Below are positions 20,334 through 31,739 of a stretch of 64,000 nucleotides of DNA, piece after piece; the stretch's first letter is position 1, and each line of letters opens with the position of its first letter. This DNA comes from Limnanthes douglasii subsp. nivea (lineage: Eukaryota > Streptophyta > Magnoliopsida > Brassicales > Limnanthaceae). A program made the position numbers and the translations under genes. Below the pieces are notes generated by a model that did not search any database, was not told the origin of the DNA, and saw only the letters and a list, made by a program, of their open reading frames with translations. The DNA lies in NCBI GenBank assembly GCA_036936605.1, contig JAUPFV010000005.1:6284345-6348344 (forward strand), read 5' to 3'.

Positions 20334-21383
20334 CTAGGTCATGGCTTTCTTCCTGGTCACCGAATCGGCCAGGTTGCCTGGGTTAAAACCTTGTCTCAGG
20401 GATGCTATTGCTACCTGCTCAAAGCAATCAGCCAACCCATTCTTTGTGTTTACGAAGCGACTTATGTATTCCTTTAACGATTCGTTTGGTTCCTGGGCAC
20501 AATGGATTATGGTATCTCCATTACCCTTTAATTCCTTACTCCCCACAAATTGCCTTCGAAAGGCCACCCAAAAAGTATCAAAGTCTCTGATACAACCCTG
20601 AGGCAGGCTGTTGTACCACTTCAGAGCACTCCCCGTGAAGGATTGGGAGAATGCCCTACAGAGTAGTTTATCATCATCATCAAAATTCATCATGAAGTTC
20701 TTGAATTGCTCCAGATGATTGTCCGGATCAGTACTGCCATCGTACTTCTCTATCTTGGTGCTGTCAAACCTCTTGGGGAGGTTTCCGGACAGTATTTTAG
20801 AAGACAATGGCGATTGCCTCCAATTCCTCCCACGACTGAACGCAGTATCCTCATTAGGAGTTGCAAAGATACCTGGCTCATCATGGAAGGCAAAAGGATC
20901 CATCAGCATCCGGTCTACATGCCTCCGGTTGTGAGATGACCCTTTTCCAATGTGCCTTTTCATTCTTCCATGGTGATCTCTTTTTCGGGAATAATTTTTA
21001 ACTTGCTTTTGTTTCTTCCTGGTTCGTCCCTCATCACTGCTAGAGGACAAGGACTTCTCATTTCCCTCACTGTCCGAAGAGCTGTCCGAAGACTCTGAAC
21101 TTGAGTCAGAACTCTCCACAGGCTTGGACCGGTGAGACTTTTTAGAGCTGGCATGCGTCTTCTTAGTACTCTCATGAGTTTTGGAAACCCCATGCTCTCG
21201 AGGGTTGTCAGAGCGATGAGTAACGGACGCTTTGGATTTCTCTTTCACGCCCATCTTGGCATTTTCAGCCCTCAGAGCTTCTATTTCAACCCTCAACCTG
21301 TCACGCTCTTGGACAGTATACTCATCGTTCTCTTCCACCACTTCAAGCAAAGCTGGTGGAAGCTCTGGATTATCCGGATTCAT
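20334..21383 (-). CDS. gag: Tat Gag (capsid) ORF
   Basis: 349 codons from a true ATG at 21,383 to a TAG. The N-terminal 50 residues are coiled-coil-like (RDRLRVEIEALRAENAKMG), followed by a Ser/Lys-rich linker with many SS pairs. The retrotransposon gag domain lies at about 215-345, with FDSTKIEKYDGSTDPDNHL, FSQSFTGSALKWYNSLPQG, DTFWVAFRRQFV and NESLKEYISRFVN. It forms the particle shell in the cytoplasm. The leader between the 5' LTR and the ATG is only 73 bp and contains the primer site. Confidence 0.9.
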   Translation of the reverse strand: MNPDNPELPPALLEVVEENDEYTVQERDRLRVEIEALRAENAKMGVKEKSKASVTHRSDNPREHGVSKTHESTKKTHASSKKSHRSKPVESSDSSSESSDSSSDSEGNEKSLSSSSDEGRTRKKQKQVKNYSRKRDHHGRMKRHIGKGSSHNRRHVDRMLMDPFAFHDEPGIFATPNEDTAFSRGRNWRQSPLSSKILSGNLPKRFDSTKIEKYDGSTDPDNHLEQFKNFMMNFDDDDKLLCRAFSQSFTGSALKWYNSLPQGCIRDFDTFWVAFRRQFVGSKELKGNGDTIIHCAQEPNESLKEYISRFVNTKNGLADCFEQVAIASLRQGFNPGNLADSVTRKKAMT

Positions 21384-21436
21384 TCGGACAGAATTTCTTT
21401 ACTTGGTTTTGAATACTTGATTCAGGCACCGTCTCC

Positions 21437-21454
21437 TCCCACTGTGGTCGCCGA
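21437..21454 (-). promoter_or_regulatory. Primer binding site (probable)
   Basis: On the minus strand the sequence two bases after the 5' LTR end reads TCGGCGACCACAGTGGGAGG. It shares GGCGAC and the later CA.TGGG positions with the tRNA-Arg-type primer site used by Ogre/Tat elements, with several mismatches. The position is right; the tRNA identity is tentative. Confidence 0.5.
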
Positions 21455-21456
21455 TT

Positions 21457-21958
21457 TGGTGTGGATAAAAGTAGCCTGGGGGTAGGCTGGTAATTTCAAG
21501 TGGAGTTTTAAGGCGGTGTAAGGGTGTTTCACGGTGGTGTGGTGGTGTTTAAAGGTGTTTCAAAGTATTTCAAGGTGTTTCAAGGTGTTTTAAGGGTGGA
21601 GAGTGAATTAAGCAGTCTGGCAGCAGTTAATTTTTCTTACCCATAGTTAATGCTGGTGGTTGGGCATTTATAGTGTGAAATTTGGGCCCTTATGGGCTTT
21701 CGGGTCAAGTTTAATGGACCCGGGTCATGTTTAAAGACCCATAAGTTTTAAGCAGATGTGCAGGTAGCTTAGTCAGATAGTGTTTAGGTTTTTTAGTACT
21801 TTAGTCATAGTTCGAACTGCCTTAAGTTTACAGTGTTCGAAATCATTTGTCCGGTTATAAAGTCCTGTCCGAATTGAATACTTGGAGTCTGTCCGAATTT
21901 ACGGGGAGATTTACTTTGGACTACCCCTTCGGGGAGCACTTCGAATTCGGACTCATCA
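21457..21958 (-). repeat. 5' LTR of the young Tat element
   Basis: 502 bp, TG..CA on the minus strand, differing from the 3' LTR at a single base near 21,616. A TATA core lies at 21,666-21,672 on the minus strand. This copy should drive gag-pol. It is flanked on the right by the AATAT target duplication. Confidence 0.95.
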
Positions 21959-22429
21959 AATATAATTAAGTGTGAGAGTAAAAAGTGTTTTAAAAGAATA
22001 AACACCATTCTCCTGATTAAATGGTTTTTTAAAAGTAAAATTTTAAAAATATATAGTTTAAACTTTTTATAAAAACAAGAAACAAAATTAAAAAAACATA
22101 AAAATGTTAGTTTTGTTATTTAAAAAAAGTTAAATAAGCATGCCCAAAAAAATATTAAAATTATCTATAACCATTTGGTTTTAAAATTTACCACAAAACA
22201 AACACAACATAAATGATTCCAACAATATCCTCAAACACAAAAGTAAACTTACAATTTGAACAATTAGTTATTTGTAATCTTCAAAATTCCGTATCTTTGC
22301 AATCCTAACTCATTTTTTTTCTTCTACAAACACTTATATATTTTTATTTTTTAAAGATAAACAAAACGAAATCCATGAGTAATACTTTTGATGAATTTTT
22401 ATTTGTTTTTCTATTTTTCCAAACAAATT

Positions 22430-22830
22430 GCATATAATTACACAACTCAAACACATTATTTTTTAACAACCAAATTAAACGTAATTTCGCAGCTCAAACA
22501 CAATTGATTTCGGAACCAAATTCTTATTTACACAACTTTTTCTTCTTATTTACATAGCACATTTGCACGTGATTCCGCAGCTGAATAAAGTTGCTTATTC
22601 GCAACCAAAAGTCATATTTACGCAACATTTTTCTTCTAATTTGCACAACATATTTGCCCGTAATTTTTGCAGTTGAACGCATTTACTCTTTGCAACCAAA
22701 TTACACGTAATTACGCAACTAAAAATAATTATTTTTTTTCCAACCAAATTACACTTAATTCCGCAACTCGAACATAATTGCTTTTACAGGCGTATTTCAC
22801 AACTCAATTACATATAACTACACAACTAAA
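22430..22830. repeat. Degenerate tandem array of about 80-90-bp units
   Basis: About four to five diverged units, each with phrases like ACACAACT, CGTAATTCCGCA(G/A)CT and GCAACCAAATTAC. The phrase order recurs with a period of roughly 80-90 bp. It is non-coding and fairly old. The surrounding 21,964-22,430 and 22,830-24,040 are AT-rich with no gene traces. Confidence 0.5.
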
Positions 22831-23293
22831 AAATTAAAAAATATCATTCATGATTCTAGTTTTGTTCGTCTTAAAAATAGAATTAACGATATTTTTGGGT
22901 ATAATTTTGGAGTTATGTTTGAAAGATATACTAATATATAAAAACAAAAAACAATAGAGAGAGAAATAGTTAAGGGATATTTTGGACTACCATGTAATTA
23001 TCGATACGTTTAAATCAAAACCATGTGGTTATCCATACTTCATCAAAACTTGAGTGGTTATTTGTAAATAAGTTTGATATTTAGTGTTTATTGCTAGATT
23101 ACCTTTTTTAGAAATCTAAACCTTCATGTGCTATATAATAAAATTGAATGACAAAATTACTCTTAAGTGGGATAATTAGAAATTGTTACAAGAAGGCCAA
23201 TAGTTTTCAAATTTAACTTTTTTTATGTTATAGTTTTTCATGTTGTCTTTTTGGTCCATTTGTATTTTTAGGTGACGTGTTTTTCTGCTTCAA

Positions 23294-23298
<5 letters not shown>

Positions 23299-23344
<46 letters not shown>

Positions 23345-23352
23345 ATATATAT
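23299..23352. repeat. (TA)n/(TG)n microsatellite
   Basis: A long alternating AT run followed by GTGTGTGTGTGT and more AT. A simple repeat. Confidence 0.95.
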
Positions 23353-24039
23353 AAATTACTTGAATGGCAAATTGTACACTTGCGATTCACTTGTTGAAAT
23401 TGTTGGATAAAAGTATCACAAAGTTTCAAAAAACATTTATCATTTAATATTCTTTCTAGTATATTTTAGGACCTTACTAATTAATTTAATAATAGTTAAT
23501 AAATATAACTTATCATTCATTGTTAAATATCCACTATCTACCATATTATAATATAAAGAAAAAATCATTGGATTATTTACCAAAATATATGAATACCGAA
23601 AGATGTATTTTATAAAAATATATCAAATTCCTTTTAAGATATATCAAATACACAAAATGTCCACTAGAAAACATCAACTAAAAGTCACAAGTGGCAAACA
23701 CAAAGCACGAACTATAATTAATAGATGGAAATTTCACTATTACTGAAGCTTCGACTCATTACCATACGCTGCATATAAATACAAACATAGGTTTCCGTAG
23801 TTGTAACAACTCATCATGTGTTATTTATAACCGAAATTAATTTAACTTTTAAGACCAAAGTCGTGAGACTAATTTTAGCTTTCATATAAGCCTTATACTT
23901 TTCCCATTCTTTTTTAGGTGTCCCGTCATCTTAAAAGATAAACTTAAAGCAGATGATTCATTAGCTTTATTTTCTTATGAAGCAAAAGCCATATCAAATG
24001 CTCTATCATACTTTTTTTTGCTTTATTCTGTTGCGAAAT

Positions 24040-24540
24040 CACCATATGCACCTAAAAACATTAGTGTTTCGACATTTCTTCCTGAGTAACATGAGAAATT
24101 AGATTATTAATTGTCTACTTCTCATGTTGAGGAAAAGACTTAAACACAAACTCTACCACAACTTCCTCGGAAAGGTCAATGTTAAGTGACTTTATCTTTG
24201 AAGCAATCTTTGACATCATGAGAATATGTTGTCATATTGTCTATTTGCTACTAAAATTCATGATGAAGAACTGCATCAATAACATCTTAGTCTCCACTTT
24301 ATTAATCGTATGAAAATAAGTTTAAACAATTTGAAAACTCAATTGCATGGGTGACCTAAGTCGGGAAAATTCCACGAAATGAAAATGTAAACATTATTTC
24401 ATAATTTTCAAGCACAACATATTTTATTTTTTCCATGCCACAAATTGTTTCTTCTTCTTACGAGAACTATCTTCAGGAAGGGGCATGGGTTTCTTAATCC
24501 TTAATACCATATCAAAATTCTAACAACTTAAGTACAATTC
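24040..24540 (-). pseudogene. Ty1/copia gag fragment
   Basis: Minus-strand remnant of a UBN2-type copia Gag. It carries LSEEVVVEFVFKSFPQHEK, then INNLISHVTQEE after a stop, matching the conserved pattern in which a leucine-rich stretch and L-P are followed by W-x-L-x-E-L-I-S-x-x-x-Q-E-E. Earlier, near 24,400-24,480, a segment resembles the copia Gag helix that precedes it. Several stops and frameshifts are present. Together with the primer site at 25,545-25,562 it is the 5' part of one decayed copia element. Confidence 0.6.
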
Positions 24541-25544
24541 AGTTGACTTAATGTGGACTAAAAATGTAAAACATAACCTTACAATGTTAATTAGATACCT
24601 TTCAGAAAATATATTAACATGTACTCGTTTAAGTTTAAAAAAAATCAATGTTGATATAATTCAGTTGACTTAATTTAGGAGAACTGTCCTTTGGGTTGGT
24701 TTTCGTATTTTGGTTAAATACTTAATGACCAATTCACAATTGATAATATATTTCCACGATTAATTATACCAAAAATTAACGTTTGTTTGGCCAAGTAATA
24801 CACACAATATTTGTTAATTATGAACATGTAAAAAATCTAAGTAAATCAATTCATCAACATTGATCACTTTGGAAATATGTTGGCTTCATGACCTACCTAC
24901 CAAATTTAAGATGACCTTAATCATTTAATCCACACATAAACATGGAATAATCACACAAATATACTCAAATTCCAAGTTAAAATGTGTCTTAGGTAAGAAG
25001 AAGTGACATTTATAGGTGCGCTAACGTGTAAAGTTACAACAAAGGCTTTTTGATGCAACGATAATGATGTCGATGCAGTAGTTATAAAAGAGTAGCGATG
25101 CTTCAAACTATTATTGTGACAACCATTACTGGGTACTGCGACAATTGTTTTTTACCAAACATAGGTTTGTAATGGCAAACTATCAAGGGATGTCGTGGCA
25201 ACGACACCAAAATAGAAGTTGGTCGCAATAAAAATGTCGTTGTTGTATCTCGTTTGATTATGGTTGTATGCATTGTGGTGACACTCTTTTTTTCGTGACA
25301 ACATAATCCCAAATCGACCAAAAAAACTAAATTTCTTCTCAAATAAATATTTAATTGATTAATATATAATTTAGCATGCTTTAATCTTTAACAAATCAAA
25401 TAACATGCGATTTAAAACCCTATATTCATACTCATCTAAAAATTTAATCAATAATTAATAACATGTGTACATCATTTAAAAAAATCACATGCTTATCGCA
25501 TCTAATTGAAGAATATAAATTCTAATACTCAATCTTTAAGGGTT

Positions 25545-25562
25545 AGCTCTCATACCATTTGT
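25545..25562 (-). promoter_or_regulatory. Copia primer binding site (tRNA-Met type)
   Basis: On the minus strand TGGTATGAGAGC directly follows an LTR-like end in ACA, one base off the initiator-tRNA-Met complement TGGTATCAGAGC used by most plant copia elements. The matching gag fragment lies downstream on the same strand. Confidence 0.6.
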
Positions 25563-25900
25563 TACAAACTGTTTGAATCATAAACTCAAACACAAATAAA
25601 CCATAACTTATCCTCTAAATACAAAATTAGAAAACCTACCGGAAGAAGACATAATATTTTCTTGTTCTTATCTTTCTTTCATTTGTGATCTTCTAGATCT
25701 GAATTGCCTTTATAACACCATAATTAATGTGATATATAAAACACTTATTACTTGGGTGAAAATCTGGATTTGACCTTTAAGATCTGATCTTCTAGCTAAT
25801 AGCAACCCATATTTCATTTTAGTAATGTCGGTATAGAAGAAACATTTCTGCTATATAAGATTGAAATTAGGATTTTAATTTAACTATAGTTGCAAATTTA
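25563..25900 (-). repeat. Probable copia 5' LTR (outer edge uncertain)
   Basis: It begins at the primer site with TGTTACAAAC on the plus strand. A TATA-like TTATATAG occurs on the minus strand near 25,850, as expected inside an LTR. No partner LTR is recognised, so the right edge is approximate. Confidence 0.4.
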
Positions 25901-27586
25901 TCCTTTAGTTAATTTCTCGTATCGGATATCATAACCTTTAATATTTATTATTTGCAAATTAGTCTGTAAACATTATAGTTTAGATTTAAGTGTCAATGTT
26001 CAAATTCAGTCATTCATATAATCTGAATTTAACCTAATATCTACACAATTACTTCATAAAAGGTTTTCATCTATTAGTTTGATACTTTTGTAATTACTTA
26101 TTATCAAATCATTATCGACAATAATCAATGTATCAATAAACATATGATGATCTATCATAATAAAGAAGTTTCAATATTTTTTTCAATATAATATTTTTAT
26201 TTTTATGTTATTTAAATTCTAAATCTATATTTATATTTATTGCAATGTAATTTATTATGAAATTATTATATATATATATATATATACCACACCATATTAC
26301 ATACTTGATATTTTTAATCGGAAAAAATATTAAAAAAGATTAAAAAAAAGTTACCTATGTGAAAAATTGATTTTATTAAGAAGTATTTTTTTTTTATATT
26401 TGGATGACAATAACAATATCTTAATAAAATATAAATGTATAATTTAAGTAATGTATTATAAGAAACGAAGCTACAAAATTACTGCTGCTGACGTTTTTTT
26501 GGCGACATAGTTATCATTGACCCTTAACTGTTTACTTTTTGTACTAAATATTTATATTTTATACATAAATATTGAGCTAGGCTTAAAATATGTTTTAAAA
26601 TAGAGTGACTTACTAATCCAGACTTATTCTACAAATATATTACTGATTAAGATCCAAAACATTTAACAAACTATGTACCTAATATATTCTTATATATATA
26701 ATCATCAAACCCCCTTTACCTATGGTGCGCTCAGCCTTTGGTGCCAGCCATTTTCCGACCGAATTCCGACTGGAAAATGGTCTCCAAACACCTTAAAATT
26801 ATGATTTTTTTAATAATTAAATCCTTAATTTTTTTAAAAAAAAACTTCCAAAAAAACAAGTTTTTATCTTAATTTTGGTTGATTCGTGTTTGATTTTGTG
26901 TTTTTATTAGAAGAAGTTTAAAAAAAATTGAGAAGAGTTTGAATGTTCTTGAGGCAACTTTGAATATTCAAGAACAATTTGAAGAACTTCACAAAATTGT
27001 AGTAATATGGGGTTTGATCTAGTAGGGAGTTGTGTTTTTTAGGTATACATAGCCAAATAGATTGTTTTGTGAATTAAGTATATCTAGAATATACTTAGTG
27101 CTTTTTTTTTACTCAGTGACGATTCAGATATTAAATGAAAGTTCAACGGTTTTTTCGTGCTAAAAAAATCAAACAAAAATCAACTACATTTTTTAGGTAA
27201 ACTTAAACCACATTTGGATATATATAACCATACCCTTTTTAGTATTTCACAAACAATTCAATAATCTTTCAAAGTAAAAACAAAAAAACAAAAGCTCCCG
27301 CTTAATCAGGATCCGAACAAAATAAACGGTACTAATATTTTAAACAATTTTAAAAATCATTAAATATATTTTTTATATCGATTGGAGTAGACTTTCTCAA
27401 CCGGCGGAATAAATCCCCGCCGAATAAATATAAATAACTTGACTGATGAATTTTTTTTATCCGACAAGAAACTCCACGACCGGTTGAAAAAATCCTCAAC
27501 CAACAAACTTCAAAAACAATATGTGAAAAGTATAAAACCATAAAAATTTAGGTCAATTGGATCCTAATCACTGTCAGGGATTAATT
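25901..27586. other. AT-rich intergenic DNA without genes
   Basis: Contains a short (TA)n at about 26,262-26,286. A perfect 9-bp inverted pair CCATTTTCC/GGAAAATGG lies at about 26,748-26,780, in an otherwise featureless region. There is a GC-richer patch with CCGGCGG and CCCCGCCG at about 27,390-27,490 that resembles 31,740-32,110. No protein family is recognised. Confidence 0.5.
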
Positions 27587-27700
27587 AATTTATCCTTTTG
27601 CATATGATTCTATGACAACTGCCTAACCAGCCGCCAGTCGTCGCCACGTATGTATTAGTCTACGGTCTTCCTGTCTCCTTATGTTTAACACCAAATTTTG
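27587..27700. repeat. Short dispersed repeat (copy 1)
   Basis: Shares ACTGCCTAACCAGC, GTCTACGGTC and TGTCTCCT, in the same order and spacing, with 41,085-41,150. Identity is patchy between these blocks. No terminal structure is visible; identity unknown. Confidence 0.5.
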
Positions 27701-27963
27701 AGTTTGGTAAGAAACCACGCTTACACTTTTTAATAGCTCTTCTTTCTAAATCCGGTTTTAATTTTATATTTGGATGTCGCTAAACCGTTGACGATGAGCT
27801 TACTCAGTCCTATTTTTGACCGGTTCCTAATTTTATTCTTTTATCAGAATTATTTTTATAAGAGAGTTTTGGTTTATAGTTTTTTTTTTCGTTGAAAAAC
27901 AATGGGTTTTTTATACTCTTTTTTAGCATGTGTTTTTATCTCCGCTGGGTTGAAGCACCCAAC

Positions 27964-29241
27964 CAGTGGCGGATTTACTATAGGGCTTGGGGGGCGCGAG
28001 CCCCCAAGCCTCAAGGAAGATTAGTATTGGGGAAATTTTTATTTTCGGAATTTTTAAAGAAGTTATGTTTAAAATGTTTGATCAATGGTCAAACGGTGTC
28101 GGTTTTGGCTGAAATTTGGACAACATGTTTGGGACATATAAAGCTTCAATATGTCCGGTTGGATTGTTATTTGATGCTACGGTTCGGGAGAAATCATTTT
28201 TGGAATAGTGGAGTAGTTTTTGTAATATTATTCATTTTTGTTTCTTTTTTTGTTAGTTTATTATGTTTAAAATTGTTGGTGGGTTGTGGATATTTATTAT
28301 ATTGAATTGGATATACTTTTACCTTCAACTTATCATAATAGTAGAAGTGTTTTTGGTGGAATCTTCATAAGTCTCGTGGTCTTTTACTCTTCAGAACGAA
28401 GTGGTCTTTTCATATAAATATTCTGGTTGTTGATTTATTTTACCGTTGATTTATTTTGTTAATAAATCGGTTGTTTTATTATTTGGTTGGTTGTTTTGAA
28501 GTTAATCTCGCTTGTGGTTGATATACTATTATTTGGATCTAATAGTTGGTATTAGTTAATCTTGCTTGTGGTTGATATACTATCATTACGAAAACGTGAC
28601 ATGGATGAAATTCTTGGATGTCGAAGATGATGAACCATCAGTCATACTCATAAAACGGAGTGACTTTATTAGAGTGTATAAATATAGTGTCACTTGATTA
28701 ATTGAAGTGACACTAAGGAACTTCTAAGATGCTCTAATAAGAGTGAAAAAATACATTCATTGTAAAACTTTATGACTTAGATATGAATCATGAAACAACT
28801 TAATTAGAGGGAGCATTAGGTAAGTCAACTAAGGGGAGGTAAACATGGTAGAATTTGTTATGTGCGACCAAATTTCCATGCCGGATAGGTATGAGAAGGA
28901 TCAATGACAAATAAGTAAGAACATATCTCAACTAGTATGAAGTCTTTTGATTTTATACATAAATGCTATCACTGGTACTAACTCATATATAAACATAAGA
29001 TTATTTAGACATATGCCCCATAAATCAAATGTATAATTTTTTTTATATATTTAATTTCAATAAATATTCATGATTTTCTTAATCAAAAAAAATGTCAGGA
29101 TTAATTTTTTTTTAGTATTTCCAAACAAATTATTAAAAAATAAATTAAAAGTACGAGGTGAATAGAAAAAAAAAATTAAAACATGTCTAGTTTATGTAAT
29201 ACTTCAGCCCCTCATGACCTGGATTCCTGGTTCCGCCACTG
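27964..29241. mobile_element. Non-autonomous hAT element with exact 8-bp target duplication
   Basis: Terminal inverted repeats CAGTGGCGGA (27,964-27,973) and TCCGCCACTG (29,232-29,241) are flanked by exact 8-bp duplications CACCCAAC at 27,956-27,963 and 29,242-29,249. The left subterminal region has a GC-rich palindrome (CTTGGGGGGCGCGAGCCCCC). The 1278-bp interior has no transposase sequence. It holds a hairpin at 28,685-28,715 (TAGTGTCACTT/AAGTGACACTA) extended by TTATTAGAG/CTCTAATAA outside it, and a 33-bp direct repeat (TTAATCT.GCTTGTGGTTGA) at about 28,502 and 28,556. Confidence 0.88.
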
Positions 29242-29479
29242 CACCCAACCTACCAGGAGACTAAATTTTACGCCGTGTTAAACTTAGTTCCCGCAAGGAC
29301 TAGACTTGGTACCCCGCGGGTCTAGATACTAGACATTGCGGTGACCAAATTTAACCGTGCATAAACTTTAGTCTCCGTGGGGTCGAACATCCCAATCTGG
29401 TGGTACGGGAGCTTTAACCCAGCAGGACTAATTTATGCGGATATCATACTTTTTGAATAAAATTTGAAACCGATTATAT

Positions 29480-31270
29480 AATTTTCTTGTTATTGCAAGC
29501 AACAGATAACAAGACCCGAAAAATATTTGAAAGATCGGCGTGATGAAGTCAAACCTAGTTCGAAGAAGGTTTATCCGCAATACGATAGTGGTAGCGGTAG
29601 TGGCTCACGTGAGATAGAAACTAGTCGGGGTGAACATTTCGAGCATTCAGATCATTCAGTACATCGTAAAAAATTTGATAGTGGCTTTGCAAATTCTGGA
29701 TCAGTCCAAGGGAGATGAGAAGGATGGAGGTAGGCCCAGCCCAGGCTTGTCTTGTGCGGTTCACGTTGTTGTACACGCTACGAAGCGTACTCTTTGGGAT
29801 AAATCACCTCACGAGTAGTTGAGTGACGAGGAAGAAGAAGAAGAGGAGCTACTTGTTCGTAGCTAAGTACATCACAGTGATCTGGACAACATGAAGAATT
29901 TTTTTCTTGCTCAAATAGTGTGATATTATTCCCGGACTATATACACCATGATGCTTAATATACCTTCATGGGTAATGTAAGTCATATAATTTATGTCTCA
30001 CATAATTTGTTGCTTCTTTATTTGGTTTTATCAATATTAATCTTGTATATTTACATGTTTTTAATTATTTCGGTATCGTCTGAAAATTACAGTCCAAGTT
30101 AAATACAGACTACTCGACCAATGGGACATGAAGAACCAGCAAGCTTTAAAGGCTCTCGTTGAATCAACTCCATTTTGGTCACTTATGCGCCACTTGCCTA
30201 AACTAAACATCAACTCATAGTTGGATGAGGTATATATCGAACGAGGGCATCAGGAGATGAACACCTTCTTCATTATTGAGATGACTATCACGTTGGACGA
30301 CGTGTATGTCCTTACCCGCCTTCCAATGAAGGGGAGAATAATCGAGTCATTTAGGTGTCACCAAATATGGTCAGTATTATAACAGATATGGTGAGTTGTT
30401 AGGAGTTACGAGGGGCTGATTCAAGAACAAATTGAGCAGCAAGATGTGACCGGTTTGGTCTTATATGGCTTAGGGAGTAGTTTTTAAGAGATGTGTATTT
30501 GAATTCCAATTTTTCTCGTACCACTACTATGACTACACAAGCCGCTCGTGCGTACATTATGTTCTTTCTTGGTTGTACCATATTAACGAACACGAGCCAA
30601 AATATTTAGGGTGATTTTCTTGTCCATTTAGAGCACTTGGGTGGGCATGTGAGATAGTATGGGGTGCATGTGTGTTGATGTGGCTTTATAAGGGTTTGAG
30701 AGGTATTTCAAAGACGTCACTGAAGAGTCTTGTTGGTTTCTCTAATTTGTCAGATTGTTGGATCTACGACCATTTACCTCATTTATGGGATCCTATAAAC
30801 AGTGCTTATAATCCAACTAATCCAAAAATAATTAGTTGGTTGTCCAAAAAAATTACGGGTACAAATTTTTGACCAAAGTCTTACTACCGCAAAATTCTTG
30901 CTGCTCAAGATGAGAAGGATGTAAGTAATGTTATTTAACTACTGTTAATTTTTACTTCACTGATTAGTTTCTTACGAAGTTATGTGTTTACTTGTTTTGT
31001 AGATGATCTTCCAGTGCATGAGATTGGATTGTATCGCAACCCTATTCAGATTATGCTTGTGAGTGAGGTATATGAGTCGGATCGAGCGATGCAACGGCTC
31101 GATTGGATCTAAGAGAAGGCTCTGGATCTCATTGCACCTCGATCTGGTCTCACGAGATGTGCTAATTTGTGATATGTTATTGACGTTCAACATTGGCGAA
31201 ACTTACGGGAGCATTTGTATGTAATCGATAGGTATAACAAAGCAATTCACGATGTCGTATGACTTTAACG
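29480..31270 (+). pseudogene. Plant mobile domain (MAIN-like) pseudogene
   Basis: Plus strand. Near 30,100 it reads LLDQWDMKNQQALKALVE, then FFIIEMTITLDDVYVLTRLP, the characteristic opening of the plant mobile domain. Near 30,540 comes ARAYIMFFLGCTILTN, at 30,672-30,872 LMWLYKGLRGISKTSLKSLV with LSDCWIYDHLPHLWDP, and near 31,020-31,250 EIGLYRNPIQIMLVSEVYES and RLDWI-stop. The domain occurs in MAIN/MAIL host proteins and in several transposon types. Stops and frameshifts interrupt it. An intron-like break with AG follows about 30,930-31,000. The Ser/Gly-rich frame at 29,527-29,718 may be its N-terminal leader, but this is not certain. Confidence 0.65.
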
Positions 31271-31739
31271 TCTTAGTACGTCATTTATGTTGAAAAGTAC
31301 GGTTGGTTTCGCATCACTCCGCATATATTTGATGATCATTCTGTTGTAGAGACGATTCATACGATAAATTTATTCGATCTCTTGACGACATCTGGAATAG
31401 CCCATCAATTTTACACAAAGAGTGATCCAAATCACAAGTCATCGACTCCTTGTCATCCTAGGTATCTTGGTATTTTCTTTGTTGCTGTAGTGATTTATTT
31501 TACGAACAATTTATTTTCGTATTGTGTTTATTGTTGTATAACATAACAATTGGTTTTGTATATAATATTAGTTGGTTTTGAATTGATCTTATATGTTATG
31601 AATTGGTTTTGGACATGTAATATAACAGATATTTTTTTCCTTGTATTTATCTTTGTGTTTGATATAATCTATATGGAGGATTGATTTAATGAACAATGAA
31701 GTATTTGTTTTTGCATTGACTCCATCGATGCGGAACATC

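Larger units (their letters stand above)
11415..21958 (-). mobile_element. Nearly intact Tat-lineage Ty3/gypsy LTR retrotransposon with antisense gene
   Basis: 10,544 bp on the minus strand. Two 502-bp LTRs (TG..CA ends) differ at one base. Perfect 5-bp target duplications AATAT lie at 11,410-11,414 and 21,959-21,963. Minus-strand order: 5' LTR, primer site, gag, nucleocapsid, protease, RT, RNase H, archaeal RNase H, integrase, 3' LTR. Two RNase H domains, no chromodomain and a 3' antisense Transposase_28-type ORF identify the Tat lineage. The sense polyprotein has two in-frame TAG codons (20,334 and 19,042) and one frame change (about 19,680-19,830). The antisense ORF has one TAA (12,847). 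The single LTR difference implies recent insertion, under roughly 0.1 million years if a rice-like LTR rate of 1.3e-8 per site per year applies. Confidence 0.95.

Noticed and set aside
23299..23352. Origin or matrix-attachment function for the long AT run
   Set aside because: It is an ordinary microsatellite; nothing in the sequence supports a specific function.
27892..28305. 137-codon frame crossing the left edge of the hAT derivative
   Set aside because: It starts outside the element and runs through the terminal inverted repeat, with no recognisable domain.
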